Positions 23,761 through 35,384 of a stretch of DNA of 64,000 bases are shown one piece after another. The position numbers were made by a program, and so were the translations under genes. The notes beneath the pieces are model-generated. The model did no database searches and was not told the origin of the DNA. It saw only the letters and a list, made by a program, of their open reading frames with translations. Positions within the stretch are counted from its first letter, which is position 1, and each line of letters begins with the position of its first letter. The DNA comes from Tamarix chinensis (lineage: Eukaryota; Streptophyta; Magnoliopsida; Caryophyllales; Tamaricaceae). Where the stretch lies: assembly GCA_030549775.1 (NCBI GenBank), contig CM060171.1:60260360-60324359 (forward strand), in the 5' to 3' direction.

Positions 23761-24375
23761 GTTCATAAGATTATGGGCCTTGATTATGCCATTATTATAA
23801 GGAGATCTGAAATGAATAAATAAGTTGGTACCACCATATGTTATTCTATATGCATGTTTAACCCTTAATGTGACCTTACTATAACTATATTGTTATATTA
23901 ATTAGTACATAACATATGATTATCCAATTCATGGATGTTGTTCACTCCCATGAGCAGATGACACAGTTGAGTTTGTGCAAGTCATTAAAGACCCACTGGA
24001 TTACTTTGTTGCATATGATGTAATAGCTAGGGAAGAGTGATTATTTTAACTTTAGAGTTGGGACATTGATTTGAGTTATCCAGTTAACGTTTTTGGTCTA
24101 GATACTTTTTGGAACTCTTAGTTCCCAATATATCTCTCTCTCTTTTTTTTGGCTTTTATATTTGGAGTAATCCTCCAAACATTTGTTTAAATTTACGAAA
24201 TCTATCTCGTTATCTATTTTATTATGTTTTAACTTTTTTTTTCTTATATTCGATGTAAGGATGTCATAGTAAGCCAAAATTATGTAGAGTATAATATTAA
24301 CACCTAATTTGTGTTGTTTTATGCTTCTACATAAACAAAAAATTTTAGCTGTAAATTTTAGGGTGTTATAGTAGT

Positions 24376-25846
24376 AAACATAACAAGGTGCTCTAAAAAA
24401 CAAAACCACCATTGTATCTCCAAAAATTTTTAGGGCAAAATATATTTCTAAAGGCTAGTGTTCATTATTAAAATTTTAAAAATAATAAGTTAAATTATTA
24501 AAACCTTTTAATATTAAATAGAATAAAGGCACTAAACCACTATTAAAAATATATCATGGCATATAAAAAAACTAAAAAAATAATTTTTTTATTTATCAAC
24601 ATTGAATAATAACTAGTCAAAAATATAAAATCCTTTAACCCTTAAATATTATAGAAAATGACTCTATTATAGCATTTTGTGGAAAAACACCTGTCATGGT
24701 TATGCATTTTTAGGCGCATATTTATTGTTCACAAAAACATTGGTAGATAAAAGATACACTTTTGGGACATATTAACAAGGGTATAATCAGTTATGAGAGA
24801 AAATGGACCCACTATAGAAGCATTACAAAGGCGAATATTAGTTATGATACCTTTTTTTTCCTTTCATTGACTTCGTAGTTAGATTACATAACAGATATAT
24901 CATTTGGGACAAATTGAAAAAAACGTTATTAATGCGGGGGTATATCCTACAAATTATACAAGCCAATGGTTGTCTTATTTATTATTAGAAACCATTAATT
25001 TAGCATTTGTAGAAGATTTGGGTCAAACTACCATACTTGGGCCTAGCTAATAGGATGCTTACTTGCTTAATTATAGATTAAGGAGGGAATCAATGGTCAT
25101 TAAGCTAATTTTTAATGAAACAAATGCATGGAACATGGGAAAGAATGTCTATAAGGCATAGAGGATTCTTCATAGGAGTTATTTGACAAAGATTTATTTA
25201 GTTAGATATTAGTTAGAAGATTTAGAATGAAAGTTTATCTTGTTAGGATTGCTATCTTTTTGTGCATTTGTTTGTGAGGGCCAATTATGGAACATTTTTA
25301 GTGCCATTTATCTTCTAGATTTTTAGAATATATTTCATGGATAAGTTAGATTTGATAAGGTGCAATTAATTCATGTATGTAAATAATTCATGCAAAAACA
25401 TTTAGGAGCATCAAGTGTAACTGAATACAATTTTGACACTTCAAATTGATCTCTTTGTGAGTTCTTCTTCATGATTATGATTTTTGAGTGATCCATAATC
25501 AATTTATATTCTCAATTTTTGTTTGGTTTTGAAAGAGTTAGGTTTTTTTCTTCAATTTAATGCATCCATATCCCTTCATAATCAAATTCATCCGCACCCA
25601 TAGCCATACACAAAGTCAACCATATCGTTTCCTAGCATGTTTTTGTGTGTGCTTATGATGGAAAAGTTTAATTTGTTGGATTGGTATCACCCTTGTAAAT
25701 TGTTTCCTAGCATGTTTTTGTACCATAGCATGTAACAATTATGCCTTGCTTTCCTTGGAATATCCACTCTAAAAATTTTAACTTTTGTATTTTCTCTTGA
25801 TATATTATACGAAGGTGTTTTTTTTTTATAATTGTACCAAGATCAT
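24376..25846. other. Remaining part of CACTA-3 between LTR-A and LTR-C
   Basis: AT-rich, no recognised domain on either strand. As the right-hand side of a minus-strand element it should hold promoter, leader and possibly 5' exons, but none could be identified. Confidence 0.5.
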
Positions 25847-27584
25847 TGTAATACTCCAATTTTTTCACTACAAAAAATTTCATTAAAACATGTTGTAGAA
25901 GCATAAAGCACTTAGAAAATGGGGTGTTTACCGCCGTATTTGACATAGGTTAGATGTTCGTCGCCTACCCCATATCAGATTCAAGGCTAAACAAACAAAA
26001 CAATAAAATAATAGAGTGCGCAAATAGCAATTTAATAGAAATAATTCCAAAATGTTTATAATAAGTGACCCTAACAGGTTTCGATCAAATTGTCACAGAA
26101 TACATACTAAAGGTACAAAATTACAAAACATGTGTTGGAGCATGAGGCCAAAAAAAAATATCATGGTCCTCCACAAACCCCATCAAAACCTCATAGATAT
26201 CCTCGCTTACAAGTCTCAACCCAACTGAGGTAGGACTTTACTGGCCATCCCCAAAGACTTACACATAATCCTCTGCTTGTGGGAATGAGTAGGTGACCAA
26301 GAAAATTGGCACATCAATACGCTACATATTGAGTAAGCCAAGTTGCTCCCTCAATGTACCAAACATGTTAATTTATCATAATATACGACATGCATCATGG
26401 TAATACTTTATGCATATAAGTAAGAGTCCATAACACATGCTATCACATACAATATCATCGCGTTAAAAGCATTATTCTTAGGAAATCATAGCACTTTCAC
26501 ATAACCACTTGCATGAGCATTAGTAGAGAATAATCCAACAACCCTTGTGGTCATTTTTGTTTATTGAATTCCATTAAGATATGCTATCCATTTATCCATG
26601 TAAGATATCATCCAATCACTGTAAATAATGTTCCATACCATAACAAGTTAAGCAAGTGCATAAACCAACTCAAACTATTTATTTAACCATTTCATTATTT
26701 CCATAGCATAGCCAATTGTAAACTACTTATTTGATAATAATTCATAATCATTAACCAATATTTACCAACCATATTTTATTATCATCGAGTGATGGACTGT
26801 GCGCCATCGCATGGTCTCACATACCATGGAAGCCTATCCACGAAGGGGATTAAAGTCCAGGATGAAGCCAATCACCAAGTGGACATAAGTCTAGGCCGAA
26901 GCCAATGTTTACAATGGACATAAGTTCAGGTCGAAGCCAACCAATATGGACATAAGTTTGGGCCAAAGCCAACCACCTAGGTAGCGAGACCCTTTAGGAT
27001 TGATACCCTCTAGTACATCATCAGTGTCTAGAGTAGAGGCACTGAAACCTCTTAGGATCTTGCCCGAAGGCATAGCATGAATGCATCAAACATGCCACAA
27101 GGCAGACTAATCCTTAGTAGCTAATCAAGGATTGGATAACCCAGACCCATGCTCAACTTGAATTTCTTTCGCTTTGAGAGATTAATATTTTATTCATAAG
27201 GATGGGTGATCATACAAGGCCCACACAAGCAACCAAGGTATATTCCCATATTAAACCATATTAATCCTTTTATTTCCATTATTCCTAACCATTTGGGTAA
27301 TTTAATTGCCCTTGGCCAAATTTAGTTATATCCACTTTATGGTTTAATTCATATCCTTACTGATTCCTATTACTCTTATCTTCATATTATCACTTATCAT
27401 AAGTGAAGTACATTTTTAGCCTTTACATTACTCATAATGTATGCCATAAGATTGGATCTATTTTAATCCCTTAATTATGCTAATAGTTCATGCTAAAATA
27501 AGTATTTTATCCCATTAATCATTAGGGGATAGTCCCAAACATAACCCCAAGCATTACCAAAACATAAAGAAACAAATCATGCAA

Positions 27585-27835
27585 ACCAATCAATTGGTCT
27601 GGCTCAACCAGTCGATCAGTTTCACCAACCAATGAATCAGTTGCACCAACTAGTTTTGGGTCGACTAACCGGTCGGTTTGACTCAACTAGACCATTCTTT
27701 TTTCAAGTTGGTCGATCAATTTGGACAATCTAAGCAGATAGTAAGACCAAGGTCTCTACTAGCGTACCAATCAAAGGGTTGGGTCAACCAGTTGACTGTT
27801 CTAGGAACTAGTGAATCGATTTTTCCTACCACAAC
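27585..27835. repeat. Cluster of ACCAGTCGATCGGTTT-type motifs in LTR-C (5' cluster)
   Basis: Variants of CAACCAGTCGATCAGTTT recur roughly every 25-40 bases. A second cluster lies at 28985-29145 near the 3' end of the same LTR, and both clusters are also present in LTR-D (56630-56915 and 62130-62295). The motif centre TCGATCGA-like is near-palindromic. Confidence 0.65.
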
Positions 27836-28984
27836 ATCAAAACACAATTTCATATAGATTCTTACATAAAAATCATTTCCAACCACATTAGAACATATAT
27901 CAACATCAACTAGCACATTTTTAACAAGATTATCATGCATTTCTTACCATAACATCATCATAGCCTATTTTATCCATTTTCATGCTCATTACTCAATTTA
28001 TGTCATTTAAGCAATAAATTCATGTATACAACTGCATTTATTCATGCCAACATGTATCAACCAACTAAGGTATCACCTTTCATGCATAAATACATGCTAA
28101 GATTTTAAGAGCAAGAATTACTTACTTGATGTAGGTTAAATTCCCTTAGAAATAGGATTTCAAAATTCGTGAAGCTTTAATTCTCAAAAACTTAAAAACC
28201 AAAATCTTAACTCATATATTATACCAAAACCTCATAAAATTTCAAAGAGAAAATAGATATAAATAAGGACATACCACTAAGACAAAACAGATAAAATCTC
28301 AATTAGACCATTCAATATTTTCCTAAAATCTAACTCTTCCTTACTTAGTAATTAAAATAAGATAGAGCTAGAGATAGGATCAGGAGAGTGTGAAAAATAA
28401 ATTGGCAAGTGCTTGAGTGTGGAAAGGTGATAGGAGAATGCAAAACTTAGGGGATTTCGGTGGTTGAAAGAAAGTGAATTGCAGGAATGATTTGTGCTAT
28501 TTATAGCTAATTAGTCAAAGGAAACATAGAGGGTTCAGAAGGTAACTCAAAACCCTACTATTGACCATTTGAATTTGATCAAAATGGATAGATTTGTCTG
28601 GGATTTTCTGACCTAGTCTCCCAAGCTTAATTGGTGACTTTGGAAAACTCAAGCCAATTAGGCCAGAATTAACATACATGAATGAAGTAATGGGAGGTTA
28701 GCGAGGAAGGAATCTTATAGTTACTCAGAAGCATGCCTGAGGTCGAAGCAATTGATCTCAGAATTGGGTAGAGCAGAGAGGAGGAATAAGATAATGGCTA
28801 TGGTCATCTCTCTCCGTCACTGGTCTCAATCAACCTCTAGAGAAAATTAAGGTAATATTTTGGGTTAAACCCATCATGTAAATGGTTAGGAATCTCTTAG
28901 GGACAATCGATATGGGTTGGTAAGGTTCCATTTTAGTATAAGGGATTTTTCAAAAAAAATCTAACTCAAAAAATATGGCCAGCT

Positions 28985-29145
28985 TGACAAATCAATTGAT
29001 TAGTTTGGGTCTACTAGTTGAGTGTTCATCGACCAGTCAATTGGTTTCTCTCAAATACTTGATCCGTTTGGTCATGGAATCTAATTTAGCTAAAATGACA
29101 AACTAGTCGATCAGTTCATGGAACCAGTCGATCAGTTTGTTTGTA
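28985..29145. repeat. Cluster of CAGTCGATCAGTTT-type motifs in LTR-C (3' cluster)
   Basis: Same motif family as at 27585-27835. The phrase CAGTCGATCAGTTTG occurs intact near 29126. Confidence 0.65.
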
Positions 29146-29334
29146 AAACTCAATAAAATTTATTTTCCAACATAATTTCAAGTTAAATTATATTCCAAAT
29201 CAAATCATAACATTGAATTAAAATTAAAGGCCTCAAATTTACAAAAATTCTCATCCATCTATTACACAAAAGTGTGGGGGTATTAGAATCACCATCAAAT
29301 TTGTATCGATATACGACCTTTTGTACTAGTGATA

Positions 29335-29830
29335 AGGGGTTGTTCTCAATAAGTATGTCTCATATATATAACACTACTACTGTTGAGGAAAATATCTTGG
29401 GTAGATGGAGAAAACTTCACTCAATGGATGAAGAAAACTATTGTAAGGAGACCACAAAACTATAATAAAAACTATTACAAGTAGCTCATGAAATTATAAT
29501 ATTTTAGTTTAAAAACGGTGATGATATTATTTTAAGTATTTATATATTTATGATTTAAGTTAGGAAACTATCGCCAAGGAGTGGAGGGAGCTACCCTTAG
29601 TAGGTGGAGAAAAAAATAGTAAGTAACTCACAAAACTATGATATTTGAGTTCCAAAAGAAATAGTAATATTTTTGTAAATATTTAGTATTTATGTTTCGA
29701 GATAAAAAAATGCCTTCATTACGTAAGGAAAACTACATTCAATGGGTAGAAAAAATATTGTAAGTAGCTCACAAAATTAGGGGTTCTTCTCAGTTCTCAC
29801 TTTAAGGGTGGTTATCATTATGTATACATG
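29335..29830 (+). repeat. Diverged tandem repeat array, right part (split by CACTA-3)
   Basis: Units share GGTGGAGAAAA or GGGTAGAAAAA, TTGTAAGTAGCTCACAAAA, ATTTTTGTAAATATTTAGTATTTATG and TTAGGAAACT phrases, about 141 bp apart in the clearest pair (29604 and 29745; 29560 and 29702). It continues the array at 9545-9898. The open frame 29274-29465 crosses the LTR/CACTA junction and is not a gene. Confidence 0.72.
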
Positions 29831-30732
29831 TTGATCTATGGCACTATTAGTAGAGCATATTCCTATCCCTATCCTAAAGCTCATTGCACATCTAGTGCAT
29901 CAAAATAAAAGAATAAACATGGAAAATTCACATGCCAACTTTTGCCTCTTTATTCTTTTTTAACTATTTAAAGATATTTTCTTAGTATGTTGTTGACGAA
30001 GAGTATTAAAAAAAATAGTTTAGTGGCAAAGAAAAAAGGGAGAGAGAATGGATTATGCTCACCTTAAATTCTTATTCCCAAAAGAATGTCAAAGACAGAA
30101 TAAGTATTCAAGTAAGCCTATGAAAAGGAATCCAATTCAATATTCTGTGATGCATATCATCTCCAAGTCTATTCCCTCAAATAGAATTTCTTGAAAGGGT
30201 GCTATATATTGTTTTTGAACTTGCTAGAATGGCAGAGACGGATTACCTTCAATTATGACCAATAATATTAATTTAGCATATGAATTAGAGAAAAATAAAT
30301 CCATTTTAAACATTCCTATCACTCATTTCATAGTTTCGACCCTTTCTAGACATCCAACTAAAACTTCAACTAGTCCATCTTTATTAGATTAATGGAGCTG
30401 GCTTCAAGTAGTTTTATGTATAATTAGGGTTCGTTTAGTATCACCTATATATATTTTCTTGTCATCATTTCTAGTTTTTATACTTTAAACCTTTTACATT
30501 GATCTCTAATAATGTAATGCAAATTTCCACACTTAAATTCTATAAAAAAGGAAAAAGATTAAATCAATAAAACACGATACCATATATCTAAACACTTTTT
30601 TCCCCTTATGTGTTGTTTTATTGGTTAACTATTTCTTGCATATAGTAGTTACTTGGGATGAATTTTTTTTTGAAACTTTTAGAGTCTTTTTTGGCTAAAC
30701 ATCATCACACAAACAACTAATGATATTGGTTG

Positions 30733-30733
<1 letters not shown>

Positions 30734-30771
<38 letters not shown>
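30734..30771. repeat. (TA)n microsatellite
   Basis: Uninterrupted TA run of about 18 units. Confidence 0.95.
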
Positions 30772-30773
<2 letters not shown>

Positions 30774-32277
30774 GAAACACATGAAGAAGTAAATTACAAT
30801 AAAATTTGTTTTTTGTTATAAATTATTTACTTGGCAAGTAGGGACTAATGATAAAATATATGTTTTTTCATATGATCGGTTATAAATTTGAGTTCCATTT
30901 AATTCTTCATCTATTAGTATATTTGTGGGGGTGCAAAAAGAAAAATAAAGGTTATATTTTTGAAAAATGTCGATGATGGTCTTAAGGGTTATGTTTAAGA
31001 CATTAAAAATAGGAACACTTAGCCTTTGATGACATCAAACAATGTGTATATAATTAATACTATTTTTGGAAATATGTTTAATATTCTTCTTTAGCCCTAT
31101 ATATGGATAATGTGTAAATTTTAGCTAAAGATTTTATGATGCATGTGAGATAGGTGTAGTGGTAGATGGCCTTAGTACTAATGTTTCTCCTCAAATGTCA
31201 AAATATGTAAATACTAATTGAATTTAACCAAACCATGACTTCGAGAAAAAACAATTGAAGTACTTGGATTCAAAAGGTCAAAATTGTTATCTATATATAT
31301 ATTGCAAGACATATGGAAGCCAAATAACTAATAGTAATATCATTATTACATTTTATCAATGAAAAATTTCTTATAAGGAGCTTGCCACTTGACTTTCAAA
31401 TAAATATTCAAGATCAAAGTGTAAGTCATTTTGGACTTGTTTAAATGAATGATATCAAGACTGGAACTTTTAAATATTTACTACTATAGTATATTTTCCT
31501 TGAAATAAAAGGGTTGTAATTTTATCTTCTTTTTCTTCTTCTTTTTCGGGGAGTTGTAGTAAAACAATGAAAGGGAAAAATTGGAATTAAGTAATTTCAT
31601 TCATAAAGCATTAAGCATTTAATGACTTTAAATTGAAGATTGAACTCTGATCTATGTCTTTTAATAATACTTGCATTTATGTAAGTTAACACTTATAAGT
31701 CTGAAATAGAATTCATACTATTTTCAAATAAATCATAGGACCAGGCTTGAATTTTTACTACAATTGATTTTTGGTACACAACAAGTGGATTTGAATATTA
31801 AGTTGGTTAACAAAAAAAAAAGAAATTATTAGATCTAAAAATTGTGAATTAAGGGAAGCTTTCAACACATGATGTAGGGGACATGTAATGCTTAATCTAA
31901 ATAATAGGACCATATAAACCAAGCCTAATTCCTCGCTTTGCTTGCTAGTTAGTCCCAACTTTGTGAGCAAGGAATAATAGACAAAACAATACCGGCCCCA
32001 ATTTGGATCTTTACATGCTTCATCTTTCACATCAATGAAAGAACATTAGCCTTTGTGCTTTGAATTTGAAATTGATGTCTGTTAGATTAAAATGTTCATT
32101 GTTTTGGGATGATTTTAACTTACAAATTTTCTCTCACGCATGATATTTCTAGTTGCCCCACCACATCGTGACCGATCTCTTTATCTTCAGAAAAAAGTCG
32201 AATACAAAAAAAGATATGTTATCACAACAACTAGATACCTGGTTGGCTAATCTAAGTCCATCTTGTAATTGCGGATT

Positions 32278-32289
32278 GCTCTGATACCA
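32278..32289 (-). other. Orphan primer-binding-site-like sequence
   Basis: GCTCTGATACCA is the exact reverse complement of TGGTATCAGAGC, the initiator-Met primer site used by plant copia elements. If real, the matching LTR would lie to its right (about 32290-32700) on the minus strand, but I could not find clear LTR ends or coding remnants. A chance 12-base match is possible. Confidence 0.35.
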
Positions 32290-32759
32290 TTAGTTATGAT
32301 GTGATACATCATTGAAAAAAGAACTTAATGGTTTTATACCAATAAGTTATGCCTTTTTCTAATAAAGGATAGTTGAAAAAACTCAATAATTTAGTGTATT
32401 TAGCTTTAATAGATCTATAGATTAATGACCTCTTGTAAGGTTTTTCTTGAGTACATGTGTAGGGAGAAGTATATGTTGGAAAAACTTATTTTCATCTATA
32501 GTATCGATAGATAATCCACTCAACAAATAGATACGACCAAGTTTGTGGTTGGAGTGTGATAATATAGGTGCTCACCTTTTAGATTGTACTTGTCCTTAAA
32601 ATCACTTTAGCTACTAAAGTTAATGGTATCAAGTTCTGATGTAGCATGTGTCTAGAACATAATTAGCTAGCTTTAGTCTATTATATTGCTTAACAAATTT
32701 TTATAGCAATAAATGTATGTTAGGAAATAAATTTTCAGATAGCTTAGAAATATATATCT

Positions 32760-32765
<6 letters not shown>

Positions 32766-32809
<44 letters not shown>

Positions 32810-32826
32810 TTTCATATATATATATT
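32766..32826. repeat. (AT)n microsatellite, two blocks
   Basis: A long AT run (about 32766-32806) and a short one (about 32814-32826) are separated by TCTTTTC. The same CTTTTCAT phrase also precedes the first block, so a unit has probably been duplicated. Confidence 0.9.
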
Positions 32827-33902
32827 TTACTCTTTACTACAAAATCAATTTACTTATTTTTTTTGGTTAAATATAAATAGTTTTTTCATTATCATTTAAT
32901 ATTTTTCAAGTAGTTGAATAACTATTTTAGACGAGTAATTTTCTCAAAATTTCAACATATTTATTAACTTTGAATAAAATATTTTGAATATTCTAATCAA
33001 CAAACAAAACCTCTCCTATATTTTATGTGGTAAAGAGAAGCCCGTTTAAGATTCTTGCCGTCGTTAGTTGTTAGCCTCTTATTTGAAACTACTTTAAAAA
33101 TAGAAAACTTGTAGCATTTTATTTCTTTTTGAAAAAGTAATTATCTTAAATAATAATTTTTTTAAAAAAAAAATATTTACAAATAAGTAGTAAATCATCA
33201 ATCGGCATCTTAAACTTTAAGAAAGAAATAAAATAAAAGTTTAACAAATGTATACAATTTTTAAATGATGAATTTAGAGTATGTCAAAATAAGCGAGTAT
33301 TAGATTTTTTTTTTGATGCCATGATGAAGAAAATAAAGAGAACAACTAATATCAGCAAAGAAGTTTTGTTTGGCAGACAAGTTTTGTGGTCAATTGTCCA
33401 GTTGTTTGGATGCTAATAGATGTTGGTAGTCGCTCGTCCACCGATAATCTCAGCAACCTATTTATTTTCAACCTGCGACATCATTTTCACCTTCCGGCTT
33501 TCGGCCAGCTTCTTTTCTATCAGTTATGTCAAACATTACTTAAGGCGTGAGGGTGAATAATGAAGACAAATTACTGTGTTTTTATTTTAAATTTTTGGTA
33601 TCTCAAAAAAGCATGTTACTATAAGTTGACAGATATATATCCCAAAGACCTTTTGTTCCTTCACCATCATCCGTTCCTTCCATTTTCTCATAAAGACCTT
33701 TTGCCCGTAGAAAAGGAGGAGGTGGAGGAGGAGGAGGAGGAAGAGGAAGAGGACCACAAGTGCACTTCCAAAGCAAAGCATGCATTATCGATCTCCGAGG
33801 ACCACAAGTACACCCATGCCTTCTTTCCGGTCTCAGCCCCCTCCTCCCTAAATCCACCCACATCCATGCACAGTAATCTGCACATATCTAACAAGGGAAA
33901 GA

Positions 33903-33922
33903 AGGGGGTCCCCGGACCCCCT
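33903..33922. other. Perfect short GC-rich hairpin
   Basis: AGGGGGTCC and GGACCCCCT are exact inverted copies separated by two bases in an otherwise AT-rich area. There is no run of T after it, and terminators of this form do not apply to nuclear plant genes. Role unknown. Confidence 0.6.
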
Positions 33923-34539
33923 CCTCCACATATGATATGTGCCAGCTAATAAAACCAACACTAAATATTTTTATTCCATATATTGCCAAGGCAAGGGGCT
34001 TAAATTCACGCCTAGTTTGGTTGTTATCACAGCTGTATTTACGCGTTCGTATGTCGCACATATGAACCGATCGATGCATGCCTCCATACTTTAGCTACTT
34101 TCCTGGGAGAGACCATATTAATAAATTATTATTATAGCACATAAATTTGATCTATATGTTTCAAGTTAAACTTTCAGAGAGTTCAAATTGAAAATGACGC
34201 TAGCTGATAGAAACAGAAGGATTATATTATATTATATTATAGGTTTAATTTTTTCTTACTAGTTTACACTATTACGGAATAATTAATACATAAACGATGG
34301 ATGATTAAAAACCGTTGATAAATGAGTTAAAATTTGGGCGCGGAAATACAAAATATCTTTTAATAACAATTTTATATAAAAAAATGTCAATAAACTAAAA
34401 TAAAAATGCCACCCATATTTTAATAACGGTTATATTTATATCTCTAATGAAAATAAAAAAAAACTACTCACCATTTTAATAATGATTATAAATGTAATCA
34501 TTACTAAAATATTAACATTAAATTCACTGTCCATTCCCT

Positions 34540-34925
34540 TTTCTCTTATTATGTATGTTTTAGAATTTTAAATTTTTTTCCCTTGCTCTCTCTTACTCTC
34601 AGTCATTCTCATTCTTTTGTTTGTCAACGGTCATCTTTATCCTCCTCTTGCCGGTCGACGACCACCGTTGTCTTCCTCTTACTTGTCGATGATCGCGTTA
34701 CTCTACCTCTCGGTTGTTGTCATTTTCTTCTCTCTTGCTCTAGGCCAAGGTTGCACACCACCATTAGCTTGTCTCCCTCTCTCCTTTTTGGCCGTCTCAT
34801 TTTGGTTTGTTGCTCCACCGCCGCTAGTAGTGTCCTATGTGTGGAGTTGGTTCTTATTGTGTCACCGACAATCATTCTCATATTGTCCACTTTGCGCCAT
34901 TTTAAGACTTAACTAGGTAGTCATT
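34540..34925 (+). other. Pyrimidine-rich leader of CACTA-2
   Basis: CT-rich stretch after the subterminal repeats, in the same relative position and style as 1200-1600 of CACTA-1. Two overlapping open frames (34583-34912 and 34617-34916) are Leu/Ser-rich by composition with no family match. It probably represents the promoter/leader. Confidence 0.45.
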
Positions 34926-35384
34926 TTTGTTTATTTCTTCTTTCATTATAAATTTATGCATGTATGGTATTTAGCTCGGTATTATGTGTGCTCTTGTTTG
35001 TATGATATGTATTCACCTCTGGTGCTATATTGTTATACTTTTTGGCTACAGATTGAGTCTTTTTCTCTGTAAATATATGCATGTATGGCTGTAGGTTTAT
35101 GCCTTTAATATTTAAAAAAAATACTATAAATATAAGCATGCATGTTGGTAAAATTGATTGTTGAAAAATATTCTATAATTTATTTAATTTCTTGCTTATA
35201 AAATTCCACTGCTTGTATGTTATGGATGAGCATATCATAAAAGATTACTAATAAAAGTTAATTTCATGGCTAATATCGTATATATGCATGTGAGTATGCT
35301 GTTAGCTTAACACAACTTGTTATGATATGATATAATATATTTATGATTAATTCAACTATATAGAAGAGTTAGACAATAAACTTA

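Larger units (their letters stand above)
14517..24370 (-). mobile_element. LTR-A: solo LTR of a long-LTR gypsy-type family, inverted, itself split by two later insertions
   Basis: Exact 5-bp target duplications GTAGT lie at 14512-14516 and 24371-24375. The right end, read on the minus strand, is TATAACACCCTAAAATTTAC, which matches the start of LTR-E (TGTAACACCCCAAAATTCAC) at 16 of 20 positions; the outermost TG/CA have decayed. Subtracting the copia (15461-19195), LTR-B (20408-23618) and their target duplications leaves about 2.9 kb, the size class of the other solo LTRs. A pyrimidine-rich block at 14700-15240 mirrors the purine-rich block near the 3' end of LTR-B, LTR-C and LTR-E, as expected for the inverted orientation. 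There is no internal coding DNA, so it is a solo LTR formed by recombination. It was inserted into CACTA-3. Confidence 0.72.
25847..29287 (+). mobile_element. LTR-C: solo LTR (3,441 bp)
   Basis: Ends TGTAATACTCC and GGGGGTATTAGA are inverted copies (last CA decayed to GA). The flanks ATCAT (25842-25846) and ATCAC (29288-29292) are a 5-bp target duplication with one change. It is the same family as LTR-D: shared blocks include the opening bases, TGTGGGAATGAGTAGG (26278-26293), TGGTCTCACATACCATGGAAG (26812 on), a TAAGTCTAGGCCGAAGCCAA block (26886 on), GTGGTTGAAAGAAAG (28460 on) and two clusters of CAGTCGATCAGTTT-type motifs. No open frame resembles gag or pol. Only 44 bases separate it from the right end of CACTA-3. 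Confidence 0.83.
9899..29331 (-). mobile_element. CACTA-3: CACTA (En/Spm) transposon, heavily nested with LTR elements
   Basis: The left end CACCAGTACAAAA (9899) and right end TTTTGTACTAGTG (ending 29331) are inverted copies with one mismatch over 13 bases. Both ends are flanked by the three-base duplication ATA (9896-9898 and 29332-29334). The same tandem repeat array lies immediately outside both ends, which independently confirms a single insertion. Subterminal direct and inverted motifs of the ACCATTGTAAT and ATCGTC type lie at about 9930-10150. The coding strand is minus: a TNP2 pseudogene occupies 11460-13930. Removing the nested solo LTRs and copia leaves an element of about 6.1 kb. 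Nothing resembling a second CACTA gene was recognised in 24376-25846. Confidence 0.8.
29831..34266. other. Intergenic DNA, no gene recognised
   Basis: AT-rich, with TA microsatellites and a more GC-balanced stretch at about 33340-34090. The open frame 33560-33949 (plus) is low-complexity (poly-Glu from GAG repeats) with no start context or family likeness. I cannot exclude that the 33.3-34.1 kb stretch is a relic of host DNA. Confidence 0.5.

Noticed and set aside
24440..24463. GGCTAGTG near 24453 as the right end of CACTA-3
   Set aside because: The following TTC does not match the left flank, and the inverted-end match to 9899 is much weaker than that at 29319-29331.
33560..33949. 129-residue open frame with an acidic run
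   Set aside because: Low-complexity GAG repeat in the middle, overlapping frames on the minus strand of similar length, no family likeness and no clear gene structure.
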